A stretch of 64,000 nucleotides of DNA, taken from positions 1 to 64,000 of the forward strand of contig NZ_JABASR010000012.1 of assembly GCF_016107525.1 (NCBI RefSeq), written 5' to 3'. A program made the translations under genes and the position numbers. This stretch comes from Psychrobacter aquimaris (lineage in GTDB: Bacteria > Pseudomonadota > Gammaproteobacteria > Pseudomonadales > Moraxellaceae). Below the pieces are notes generated by a model. That model was not told the DNA's origin. It worked only from the letters and a program-made list of their open reading frames with translations, and made no database searches. How positions within the stretch are numbered: position 1 is the first letter of the stretch; each line of letters begins with the position of its first letter. Of the stretch, positions 16,220-24,745 are shown in pieces.

Positions 16220-18109
16220 TTAGATGAATTTCACTTGCGTATCAGGTGACAGTTGAGCAAAACGTGCTTTAATATTGGTTTTGTCTTGATCTTGAGCGAT
16301 TGCCAATTCGCTTGAGACAAATTTTAGCGGCTGATCTCTGGCGATTTCATCGATCAGTTCAGTGCTTAAGGTATCAAAGCATGCTACTAAGCTGTTGATC
16401 CCTACGTAGTAAACGCTAACGCCTTGGATACTCTTGACTTCGATAGGCAGTGATAACGGCAAGCCCCAATCGAGCATGACTTGGAATAATAAGTCTTCAC
16501 CTGAGCGGTCTTCTTTGATATGCGACTCAAGATTGGCTAAGGTAGCTTGGTCATAGCTGTCAGGTGTGTAGTACACATCCTTCATATTGGTGCTGTCGAT
16601 TTTAAGTACGCGAAAGCCGATATCGAGGTTTTCGATACCGTCTTTATCTTGGTTATCTTCTACGATTTTCTTGCCTGCTCGGCGGATGCGTTCTTTGGAT
16701 ACTTCAGAAATATTAGTTTTAAAGTTATTATCTATACAGAACTGATAAGCCTCTTTTTGTTTGTTTGGATCAATAACCTCATCAAGCTGAACCATAATGA
16801 ATTTATAATTACTTTGTTGTTCAGCGTTTACTTTCATTACTGCATGGGCAGTAGTGGAAGAGCCAGCAAAGAAGTCCATAACTATATCTTTTGGATTTGT
16901 AATATTTATTAGATGCTCTAAAAGCTTCACGGACTTTGGAAAAGAAAATACATTCTCTGGCATTATACTTTCAAATTCTTTACGACCTAGCGTTGTACCA
17001 CCTTTATTAATAATCGATTGACTGAAAACTTTACGTCTATGATCTGTGGGAATGATTAAGCGCGGTTGTCTATCTCCATCACTGCCCCAGTAAATTAAAT
17101 CATCTTCTAACAGTTTTTCAATGTCATCATTGTTGAATTTCCAATGTTTATACCATTTTTTACCATTAGGCGAGGTCAACTCCATCCAGTTCGGATGACC
17201 TTCTTTAATGTTGCTCTCATTAACAGCTAAGTTAGCCGTTTGAAACTCATTCTCACGACCTTCTAGTGGTTCGGATACTCTATCGAAAAATACTTGTGTC
17301 TTGTTTTTATAGCATACTAAAATATAATCATGTATTACTCTAAATCTCAACGTCTTTTTTAGGGTGCCCGATGAACCCTCTGCTTCCTTATTCCAGATTA
17401 GACATTCAACATTGTCAGCACCATAAACTTCTTTGCAAATCTTAATTAAATTATCGACTTCATAATCATTGATGCTGATAAAACATACACCATCATCTTT
17501 GAGTAAGTTTTTTGATATTTTTAAGCGACTATACATCATCGTCAGCCAATCAGAATGAAAGCGACCGTTGCTTTCGGTATTGGTGATCAAACGATTGCCT
17601 TCTTCATCGAGTTGCTTTGAACGCGCTAAAAAGTCAGTTGTATCCTCGCTAAAGTCATCTTCATAGACAAAGTCATTTCCCGTGTTATAGGGCGGGTCAA
17701 TATAGATCATTTTGACCTGACCGAGATAGCTTTCTTGCAATAGCTTTAACGCCTCTAAGTTATCGCCTTCTATAAATAGATTTTCAGTTGTATCAAAGTT
17801 GACGCTCTCATCCCGCGCTGGACGTAGGGTTTTGGCAATAGGTGAGTTGGCTTCTAATATAGCCTGACGCTTACCGGGCCAGTCTAACCGATAGCGTTCT
17901 TGCCCGCCCTCAACCAACGACTGTGACAGCTCTTGACGTAATAAATCAAAATCTACTGCTTTTTTTAACTTACCGTTTTCATCCTCTGACTCAGTGATAC
18001 AGTTAGGAAATAGCGCCATAATTTTTTGTACATTGACATCAACTAGATTAGGGCTGTGCATACTGAGAGTGTCGCTATTGTTTTCGTTTGCTTGAACGGA
18101 GTTGGTCAT
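16220..18109 (-). CDS. mod: type III DNA methyltransferase subunit Mod
   Basis: 629 residues. Motif IV DPPY is at 138-141 (IDPPYNTGNDF) and the cofactor-binding motif FAGSS at 414-418 (DFFAGSSTTAHAV). This order, catalytic before cofactor motif, is the beta class of N6-adenine methyltransferases used by type III systems. The variable segment between the motifs (about 240-400) would carry target recognition. AGGA lies 8 nt before the ATG at 18109. It sits between DUF4391 (55-nt gap upstream) and Res. I see no simple repeat tract of the kind used for phase-variable mod genes. Confidence 0.93.
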   Translation of the reverse strand: MTNSVQANENNSDTLSMHSPNLVDVNVQKIMALFPNCITESEDENGKLKKAVDFDLLRQELSQSLVEGGQERYRLDWPGKRQAILEANSPIAKTLRPARDESVNFDTTENLFIEGDNLEALKLLQESYLGQVKMIYIDPPYNTGNDFVYEDDFSEDTTDFLARSKQLDEEGNRLITNTESNGRFHSDWLTMMYSRLKISKNLLKDDGVCFISINDYEVDNLIKICKEVYGADNVECLIWNKEAEGSSGTLKKTLRFRVIHDYILVCYKNKTQVFFDRVSEPLEGRENEFQTANLAVNESNIKEGHPNWMELTSPNGKKWYKHWKFNNDDIEKLLEDDLIYWGSDGDRQPRLIIPTDHRRKVFSQSIINKGGTTLGRKEFESIMPENVFSFPKSVKLLEHLINITNPKDIVMDFFAGSSTTAHAVMKVNAEQQSNYKFIMVQLDEVIDPNKQKEAYQFCIDNNFKTNISEVSKERIRRAGKKIVEDNQDKDGIENLDIGFRVLKIDSTNMKDVYYTPDSYDQATLANLESHIKEDRSGEDLLFQVMLDWGLPLSLPIEVKSIQGVSVYYVGINSLVACFDTLSTELIDEIARDQPLKFVSSELAIAQDQDKTNIKARFAQLSPDTQVKFI

Positions 18110-18165
18110 CGAGGTATTCCTAAATTTATTGAAGATGATTCAAGTGTGACAATTATTTATAGGGG

Positions 18166-18972
18166 TTATTTATTAATGAGCTGATTAAGCTCATTTTTTA
18201 GCTTATGTAGGCGCATATTGAGTTCTACCTTGCGGTTGAATTGAGGTTCTTTATTGACTTTTTTTTGCAGTTGCTCAACTTGTTTGGTCAGGCTCTCTAC
18301 TTGCTGCACATGCTTGAGCTTATCTTCTATACCCATTTTGGTACTTATAGAGACGGTAGCTGTCGGCTTCAGCTCTGCTTTTGCAACGTTACTCACTTCA
18401 GTAGAAGGCGTGTCACCCTCAATGGTCTCTGGCTTAATATGTTGACTAGGTGGCTTTGGCGTATCAGTAAGCGTGTCAGTCACGGCATCATTAGTAATAA
18501 CAGGCAGCAACTGCTCAATTAGATGGGTATATAGGTCAGTCAGATTAAGTATCAGTGGCAAAGGCTTGCGCTGATCATCAGCTAGCCATTGTGAGCTATA
18601 ATATTTGTTGAGTACAACCTTTGTTTTGTCTGCTTGGCTAACCCGCTTATAAGTAGCAATGACCTTAATCCGATCGTTATAGACAACTTCAAAAATAACT
18701 GGAGTAGGGATGAGCTTATCAATGTACTTGATAATGCTTAAGTCTATATCAGCAGTGCGAGCGACAATTCTAAATATCTGCACTTCTTGAAGCAGAGTAT
18801 CAGTTTGAATATTTAGCGAGCCAGCAGAGAGCTTATATGCCCAAGTGATTTTTGCCACTTCATCGATAAACTTTTGCTTAAGCTTACTGTTAGCAGCGCC
18901 TTGCTCATAGAGCTTGTTTTTGGGTATGGATCTATCAACGGCAGCTGATTGAGGGTATTGGTATAAAATCAT
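18166..18972 (-). CDS. DUF4391 domain protein
   Basis: 268 residues of the DUF4391 family (PF14335): N-terminal LYQYPQSAAVDRSIPKNKLY, then a beta-rich core (VQIFRIVA, PTPVIFEVVYNDRIKVIATYK). A Pro/Thr-rich linker and a C-terminal coiled coil (about 222-265, VEQLQKKV, LHKLKNELNQL) follow. Its ATG overlaps the stop of the helicase gene in an ATGA, so the two are translationally coupled. DUF4391 proteins are typically found between an SNF2 helicase and type III-like Mod genes, exactly as here. Their biochemical role is unknown; an adaptor through the coiled coil is an inference. Confidence 0.85.
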   Translation of the reverse strand: MILYQYPQSAAVDRSIPKNKLYEQGAANSKLKQKFIDEVAKITWAYKLSAGSLNIQTDTLLQEVQIFRIVARTADIDLSIIKYIDKLIPTPVIFEVVYNDRIKVIATYKRVSQADKTKVVLNKYYSSQWLADDQRKPLPLILNLTDLYTHLIEQLLPVITNDAVTDTLTDTPKPPSQHIKPETIEGDTPSTEVSNVAKAELKPTATVSISTKMGIEDKLKHVQQVESLTKQVEQLQKKVNKEPQFNRKVELNMRLHKLKNELNQLINK

Positions 18973-21900
18973 AATTCGCTAGCAGTTCTTATATGTTGAG
19001 CATTGTTTGAAGTTAGCTCTTCTACCACAACAAACCCAATAAGTTCAAAGTCATTGAGCTCTTTTATGTCGTTTTTTAAAGCGGTAGTCGTCATGCCGCT
19101 GAATAGGCTATCGATATCTTTGTCAGCTTTAACTTCCTTAATGGCTTCTATAGCTAAGTCTAGTAGTAAGCTATAGTGACTCATATCTTGACCGTCAGCG
19201 GTGCGCTTATTAAACGTCTTACATACTTCTAATATGGGCTCAGGCTGACCACGGCAAGCCTGCCGTGCCAAGCTAAGCAAATGCTTCGCTTGAGTATAGT
19301 CCGCTATGATTTTGCCATCGTTATCAATATACATGAGATAATAAGGGTAGAGCTGGTTTGTTTTCTCACCGTCAGTTTTATTGTTTGTACGACCATTAAC
19401 TTCAGAAGTTTGGCGTGCTTTCAGAGCAAAAATAACGCCAGCAGGTAGTCCCAATCTGTTATTGGCAGGAACGACGGCATGTAGTCCATTAGGTAATCGC
19501 TTCAAGTTAGGATTTGCTTCTATATAGCTAAGCAAGTCCATTCGAAAGTCGTTGAGGCCTAAATCAGTAATAGATACGCCTGTATTGGCGTCTTCTAAAT
19601 CTAGGACTTCAGTCTGCATACGTTTTAGCTGTTCATGGCGGTAAGCAATATCATTAGCTTTAGCGCTAAGTACGTTATCATCGCCTGTGCTAGCCATGTC
19701 TACGATAATCATTCGATTCTCGACGCGCTCACGCAGATTAATATACTCATCTAGACTGATATCAGGCCAATAGTTCACCAGTTGAATTTTATCGTTGCTA
19801 GAGCCAATTCGGTCTATCCGCCCAAAGCGCTGAATGATGCGCACAGGATTCCAGTGAATATCATAATTGATAAGATAATCGCAGTCTTGTAAGTTTTGCC
19901 CTTCAGAAATACAGTCGGTAGCTATTAGGATATCTATCTCTCTAGTTTCGTCAGGAAAGATATCATCTTTCTGTTTAGATCTAGGCGAGAAAAGTGTCAA
20001 TAACCCTTGCATGTCGTAGCCCTTGCGGCTGCCAACCATACTCTTAATGGTAGTATGATTTTCACTACCAGTGATTTTAGCAGTATGTAAATTGAAATCA
20101 TGCAATAGCTCTGGAGCTATATGCTCGTATAAATAGTTAGCAGTATCCGCAAAAGCAGTGAATATAAGTACTTTTTGGTTGCCAGGGTTTATAGGATTAT
20201 TAATTTTATCGATAAGGTGTTTTTTGAGGTGTTGAAGCTTATGATCACGCTCTGGCGTGACCGTACTAATAGTGGCGATTAGTCGTCTGACAACAGCGTA
20301 GTCTGCCTCCAAATCTGTGTGCCACTTTAATATATCCATGTCATCAAGATGAACCTTAAGCTTGCCACCCACCCAATCATTAGGATTAACTGACTCATCA
20401 AGCCCTTCATCATAGGCGTCGTCATCGTATCCTGTACTAATATCTATAGATAATAGATCATTACTTTTTCGAGCCTGATACTCAGCGATGCTAGATAAGG
20501 CTTGCTCCAAGCGATTTTTTAAGTTGTGCAATGTTAAACGAAACGCATGAACAGAGCTCTCTAAACGTTTGAGTAAGTTGACCGTCATCAAGGCTTGTAA
20601 GCTTTTTTCTCGATCTTGTTGTTTAAAGCGTCCTTTACCTTCAACCTCAGTATCATATAAGTCTTCATATTTTTCTAAAGCGCTAGGAAATATATACGTG
20701 AGCGGTGCATACACAACCATTCTAATTGAGGCTAGCTCTTTGTAAATCTGATTGAAGGCAATACTATTGTCTTCAGTAATGGCACAGCGATATGAAAGGG
20801 GCGTTAAGCGTGTCGGGAATTGTCCAACTTCTTCAGTATCATAGAAGCGCTGAATATGCTTACGTGAACGTGCAATAGTGACGCTATCTAATAGTTTAAA
20901 AAAGTCAAAATCGAGCATATCTAATATGGCTTTAGTGGTGCGATTCTCTAATGGCAGTTTTGACCAGTTATTGAAACTTGCCTGAGCATTTCGGAATATA
21001 GTGTCAATATCTCGCTTAGTATCGAGCTTATCATCTAGATTCTTACTATCTCCTTCGTATGCTAATGCTAACTGATTTTTCAAATCATTGAAGCGGTTGT
21101 TTACTGGCGTAGCTGAAAGCATCAGTACTTTAGTTTTCACACCTTGTTGTATGACTTGCTCCATCAAGCGATCATAGCGAGTCTTCTTATCTTTGAAGTT
21201 CTCGCGGTTACGAAAGTTGTGCGATTCATCAATAACTACTAAATCATAGTTGCCCCAATTGATTTTCGCTAAGTCTATCCCTAGGGTTTCACCGCTATTT
21301 CTAGATAGGTCGGTATGAAAAAGCACATCGTAATTGAAACGATCTTTAGCAAAAATATTGGTGGTCAAATTGGCGTTATAGTTAGTCCAGTTGGCACCAA
21401 GCTTTTTAGGACAAAGTACCAAGACACTTTTATTGCGCAGCTCGTAGTATTTGACTACGGCAAGTGCAGTGAACGTCTTACCTAAACCAACGCTGTCAGC
21501 TAGGATACAACCGTTATAGGTTTCAAGTTTATTGATAATGCCTACGGCTGCATCAGTTTGGAAGTTATAAAGCTTTTGCCAAATCAACGTATCATGATAG
21601 CCTGTTAGGTCGTTAGGCATAACGTCTTCATTTAGGTCTTCAAGAAACTCTTTAAAAACATTATAGAGTATTAGAAAGTATATACGCTCAGGATCATTCT
21701 CTTGATATACCGACTCAATATGGCGAACAATCTCGTCAGTAATGTCAGTCACTTTTTGCTGATCCTGCCATATTTGATTAAATAAATTCAGGTAGGGTAG
21801 CGCATAGTCTGAATCAAACCGATTAACCATGTTTGAGACAGCGTCGCCTTTTTCATAGCCAAGTCCAACAGGAGTAAAGCCTTGGATAGGCATGTAAGTA

Positions 21901-22319
21901 AATAATGATGCATTGTCTTTAACGCATACAAACTCTTGCATGGGTGAATTGGTAGTATTTGACTTAAAAACAGCTTTTTTACGTATCCATTCGGCACATT
22001 CTTTAGCAATAGCTTTTTGAGTCAGTTTGTTCCTGAGATGAATCTCAAACTCAGTACCATATAGGCTGTCCTCTCTATTAAACTTAGGAATAATAAACTC
22101 ACGCTTTTCTTTCTTGAACTTATCAGTGACATCATTAGGTACAAAGGTGGGAGAGGTAAATAAAAACTGCATCCCATCGATATTCTTAAGCTCTTGCTTT
22201 AACGCAGCATAAGCATAAATAGAAAAAAATGAGGCGGCTATCTGTAGCTTAGAGCCAGCATGCAGGTTTTCCTTTATGTCATCGCCAAATCTGTGGTTCA
22301 AGTTGTCTATAAGTTTCAT
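18969..22319 (-). CDS. SNF2-type helicase with degenerate phospholipase D-like N-terminus
   Basis: 1116 residues. The N-terminal ~180 resemble the PLD-nuclease-like region of defence helicases, but the catalytic HxK is not visible (the corresponding area reads TYMPIQGFTPVGLGYEKGDA), so this part is probably non-catalytic. Helicase motifs follow: ADSVGLGKT (Walker A lysine 281), DESH (364-367), SATPVNNR, and the C-terminal RecA lobe with ATDCISEGQNLQ and IQRFGRIDRIGS. It should hydrolyse ATP and translocate on double-stranded DNA. It is first in the operon with DUF4391, Mod and Res. The promoter must lie in 22320-22499. The ribosome site at 22319 is weak. Confidence 0.9.
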   Translation of the reverse strand: MKLIDNLNHRFGDDIKENLHAGSKLQIAASFFSIYAYAALKQELKNIDGMQFLFTSPTFVPNDVTDKFKKEKREFIIPKFNREDSLYGTEFEIHLRNKLTQKAIAKECAEWIRKKAVFKSNTTNSPMQEFVCVKDNASLFTYMPIQGFTPVGLGYEKGDAVSNMVNRFDSDYALPYLNLFNQIWQDQQKVTDITDEIVRHIESVYQENDPERIYFLILYNVFKEFLEDLNEDVMPNDLTGYHDTLIWQKLYNFQTDAAVGIINKLETYNGCILADSVGLGKTFTALAVVKYYELRNKSVLVLCPKKLGANWTNYNANLTTNIFAKDRFNYDVLFHTDLSRNSGETLGIDLAKINWGNYDLVVIDESHNFRNRENFKDKKTRYDRLMEQVIQQGVKTKVLMLSATPVNNRFNDLKNQLALAYEGDSKNLDDKLDTKRDIDTIFRNAQASFNNWSKLPLENRTTKAILDMLDFDFFKLLDSVTIARSRKHIQRFYDTEEVGQFPTRLTPLSYRCAITEDNSIAFNQIYKELASIRMVVYAPLTYIFPSALEKYEDLYDTEVEGKGRFKQQDREKSLQALMTVNLLKRLESSVHAFRLTLHNLKNRLEQALSSIAEYQARKSNDLLSIDISTGYDDDAYDEGLDESVNPNDWVGGKLKVHLDDMDILKWHTDLEADYAVVRRLIATISTVTPERDHKLQHLKKHLIDKINNPINPGNQKVLIFTAFADTANYLYEHIAPELLHDFNLHTAKITGSENHTTIKSMVGSRKGYDMQGLLTLFSPRSKQKDDIFPDETREIDILIATDCISEGQNLQDCDYLINYDIHWNPVRIIQRFGRIDRIGSSNDKIQLVNYWPDISLDEYINLRERVENRMIIVDMASTGDDNVLSAKANDIAYRHEQLKRMQTEVLDLEDANTGVSITDLGLNDFRMDLLSYIEANPNLKRLPNGLHAVVPANNRLGLPAGVIFALKARQTSEVNGRTNNKTDGEKTNQLYPYYLMYIDNDGKIIADYTQAKHLLSLARQACRGQPEPILEVCKTFNKRTADGQDMSHYSLLLDLAIEAIKEVKADKDIDSLFSGMTTTALKNDIKELNDFELIGFVVVEELTSNNAQHIRTASEL

Positions 22320-22499
22320 AATTCAGCTTTTAATTGGGTGATGAATTGGTAGAGCAAGAGCTATTATTGTTACTATAAATATGACTACCTTATTCCAAGA
22401 TCACCATGGCAGTTTCTAGGTATCAATTGAATAGAATTGTTATCAAAACTAAGTTTTTAATAGATAGTATATTGCTCAATAATCTTTCAAATTTTAGTC

Positions 22500-23858
22500 T
22501 TAAACTTTATTGCTAAGCAACTCAAGTACTTTATCCTCTCCAAGTTGATCAATCAATGCTTGCAGCTGCGCGGTAGAGTCAGCTTTGGTTTGCGCATCCG
22601 CTCTAAACTCTGCTGTATCTCTGCCTTCTCGCAAAGCATCTAAACAATCAGCCCACTTCTGCATCATATCACTACGATCATCAATGTACTCAAATCGACC
22701 ATATGCCGTGCCATTAGGATCTTTGGTTGTATGTCCCAAAGCCATCTCAACAAGCACGAGAGGATACTTTAATTGCTCCTGTAAGATGGTTTTCGCTGTA
22801 GCTCTAAAGCCGTGAGCACAATGAATGTCTTTGTAGCCCAAATCTTTTAAACGCTTATTCGCTGTCGCATCAGAGATGATCTGATGCTTTTTTGCTGTTT
22901 CACTGTAGAAGACAAACTTAGTATGACCATTGATTTGCTGCTGCGCGCGTAAAATAGCTACTGCTTGACGAGGTAGGGGCACGACCATGTCCTTGACCAT
23001 GTTTACCTTGCCTTGGCCTTTTAAAGGCTTTAACCGCCACCTACCAGCCTCTAGATCTAAGTCAGCCCAGCGCATACGGCGTAGATCACCATTACGCACA
23101 AAGAGTAATGCTAATAGCCTAAGGGAGTTGATAGTGTTTGGATCACCTTCTATAGTCTCGATATCACGTAGTAGCTTAGCTAAATCTTTAGGCTTAGTGA
23201 TGGCAGGACGATGACCATAGCTAGACTTAGCCAATTGGCTTTTAATTAATGCCGCAGGATTGCTGCTACAAAAGCCACGCGCACCCGCATAGACGAATAC
23301 ATCACTAGCGATACCTGCACAGCGCTCAGCCTTATCTGTGGGCTTGCCAGCTTTGTTTAATGAGTTGGCTTGAATGTCTAGTAACACTTCAAGCATTCTA
23401 GGTGAGCCAATTTCACTAATGGGCTCATTACCTATGTAGGAGCATATAAGCTCCAAGCGACCCTTCTTACGAATTAAAGTATTACCTTTTTGAGTTTGTT
23501 CAAGAGTATTGAAGTACTCCCAAGCAAAGTGATTAAAACAATGTTTATTTTTACTAATAAGAGTTTGTTTTATTTCTTCACGATGAAGTTTTGGGTCAAT
23601 ACCTTTGCTTAGTAGGTCTTCATATTCGCGCCAAACTTCACAGGCACGAGCATACGAGATACTCGGATATATACCGATGGAGATAATACTTTGTTTGGGG
23701 TTTGAAGGTGGGTAATAGCGATACATCCATGATTTGGTTTCAGTAGGACGCACCATTAAGAAGAGTTTGGGATGATTTTTGACAGCAACGAAGTACTTCT
23801 TATCTTCAGGTTTATGACTGCTAATGCTTCGGTCTGAACTGATCGCTTTTCTTTCCAT
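22500..23858 (-). CDS. int: P4-type tyrosine integrase
   Basis: 452 residues. An N-terminal arm-binding domain of the DUF4102 type (FLMVRPTETKSWMYRY, ISIGIYPSISYARA) and a catalytic domain with Arg255 (FVRNGDLRRMRW), His349-x-x-Arg352 (HGFR), Gly-His375-376 (LGHTTKD) and the likely nucleophile Tyr386 (AYGRFEY). All catalytic residues are present. GGAGA is 8 nt before the ATG at 23858. It lies 165 nt from the 3' end of tRNA-Leu and points away from it, the usual layout for islands integrated in a tRNA 3' end. The palindrome at 23892-23909 may be its operator. Confidence 0.93.
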   Translation of the reverse strand: MERKAISSDRSISSHKPEDKKYFVAVKNHPKLFLMVRPTETKSWMYRYYPPSNPKQSIISIGIYPSISYARACEVWREYEDLLSKGIDPKLHREEIKQTLISKNKHCFNHFAWEYFNTLEQTQKGNTLIRKKGRLELICSYIGNEPISEIGSPRMLEVLLDIQANSLNKAGKPTDKAERCAGIASDVFVYAGARGFCSSNPAALIKSQLAKSSYGHRPAITKPKDLAKLLRDIETIEGDPNTINSLRLLALLFVRNGDLRRMRWADLDLEAGRWRLKPLKGQGKVNMVKDMVVPLPRQAVAILRAQQQINGHTKFVFYSETAKKHQIISDATANKRLKDLGYKDIHCAHGFRATAKTILQEQLKYPLVLVEMALGHTTKDPNGTAYGRFEYIDDRSDMMQKWADCLDALREGRDTAEFRADAQTKADSTAQLQALIDQLGEDKVLELLSNKV

Positions 23859-23891
23859 ATACTAGGTCTCCATGAGTAGACTCAAAACTCG

Positions 23892-23909
23892 GTATACTTG
23901 ACAGTATAC
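23892..23909. promoter_or_regulatory. palindrome upstream of the integrase, probable operator
   Basis: GTATAC-TTGACA-GTATAC, a 6-bp inverted repeat 34 nt before the integrase start. Its position in the promoter region suggests binding of a repressor or excisionase. The related octamer GACAGTAT recurs at 23941-23948. Confidence 0.45.
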
Positions 23910-23965
23910 TCAAAGTGCATGGATTAGGATAGATTCATAGGACAGTATGGAACGCCAGATACAAC

Positions 23966-23989
23966 AAAGCCCCTGATATCAGGGGCTTT
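23966..23989. terminator. symmetric terminator between tRNA-Leu and integrase
   Basis: AAAGCCCCTGATATCAGGGGCTTT is a perfect 24-nt palindrome 34 nt beyond the tRNA-Leu 3' end. It would stop tRNA transcription before the integrase promoter. Confidence 0.7.
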
Positions 23990-24022
23990 AGCTGCTCTAT
24001 AAGATAGTATAGGACTATGTAA

Positions 24023-24109
24023 TGGTACCCGGAGCCGGACTTGAACCGGCACGCTATTACTAGCGAGGGATTTTAAATCCCTTGTGTCTACCAATTTCAC
24101 CACCCGGGC
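24023..24109 (-). tRNA. tRNA-Leu(TAA); probable island attachment site at its 3' end
   Basis: 87 nt on the minus strand from GCCCGGG to the encoded CCA, with matching acceptor stem (GCCCGGG / CTCCGGGT region). The anticodon loop TTTAAAA carries TAA, there is a long variable arm of leucine type, and the T-loop is GTTCAAGTC. The 3' end faces the integrase, so the crossover site (attR-type) is expected within its 3' half. No second copy of the 3' end is visible in 1-24,000, so the other attachment site lies outside the window. Confidence 0.95.
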
Positions 24110-24232
24110 AAAACTTGTATAATCTAAAAGTAAGCTTTCTACTTGTTAGATAGTGGTCGCTATTATAAGCATTTATATTAATAAAGCAAGCTAAAATTAA
24201 TATAATATGAATAAAATTTTAACCTAAATAAT

Positions 24233-24306
24233 TGGAGGCTGAGGTCGGAATCGAACCGGCGTTAACGGAGTTGCAGTCCGCTGCATGACCACTCTGCCAC
24301 CCAGCC
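24233..24306 (-). tRNA. tRNA-Cys(GCA)
   Basis: 74 nt on the minus strand from GGCTGGG to CCTCCA. The anticodon loop CTGCAAC carries GCA, T-loop GGTTCGATTCC. It lies upstream of tRNA-Leu on the same strand and may share its transcript. Confidence 0.95.
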
Positions 24307-24501
24307 AATCAAGGATGCCTATATTAGCAAAAATAATTTAAATTACAAGTTATTTTTTAGCTAAATGTCACTTATCTGCTAAGTTATTGCTATTTGACCA
24401 TAAGTTAGCGATTATTTAAAGCATCATTAGGTCAGGTGGAGCCATTATCAAGCTTAAAACTCAGTGATGGTTTGTTAAAATACATTACCTGATGTAATGT
24501 G

Positions 24502-24636
24502 CTAAACAATATCTTGATTATTGCGTTGTGCGTTTTTGATATCGCGATAGGTTGCGGTACAAATTAATATCAGCACGCCAAGCGTAATCGCTGGCCAAAT
24601 TAAAATATACAATCCATAGATAAAGACGTTATCCAT
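24502..24636 (-). CDS. 44-aa transporter small subunit
   Basis: A short gene downstream of the symporter. The ATG at 24636 has a near-perfect AAAGGAGATATT ribosome site. The product starts MDNVFIYGLYILIWPAITL, has one membrane helix of about 22 residues and a short charged cytoplasmic tail (TYRDIKNAQRNNQDIV). This matches small single-helix proteins annotated next to sodium:solute symporters as putative transporter small subunit. It follows the symporter stop by 109 nt on the same strand, with no terminator seen between. A regulatory or stabilising subunit is inferred from family context. Confidence 0.8.
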   Translation of the reverse strand: MDNVFIYGLYILIWPAITLGVLILICTATYRDIKNAQRNNQDIV

Positions 24637-24745
24637 AATATCTCCTTTATAGTATTTTGTCGCAGTGTATGGTAGGTCGGTTTTATTGAGCTATTACAGA
24701 CTGACCCACCATGATTCGTATAAGACAGTTTTAATTTAAGATCCT

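Noticed and set aside
12945..22319. DISARM, BREX or Druantia assignment of the operon
   Set aside because: The hallmark proteins of those systems (DrmA/DrmB/DrmC, PglZ/BrxC, DruE) are not present; Mod and Res are type III.
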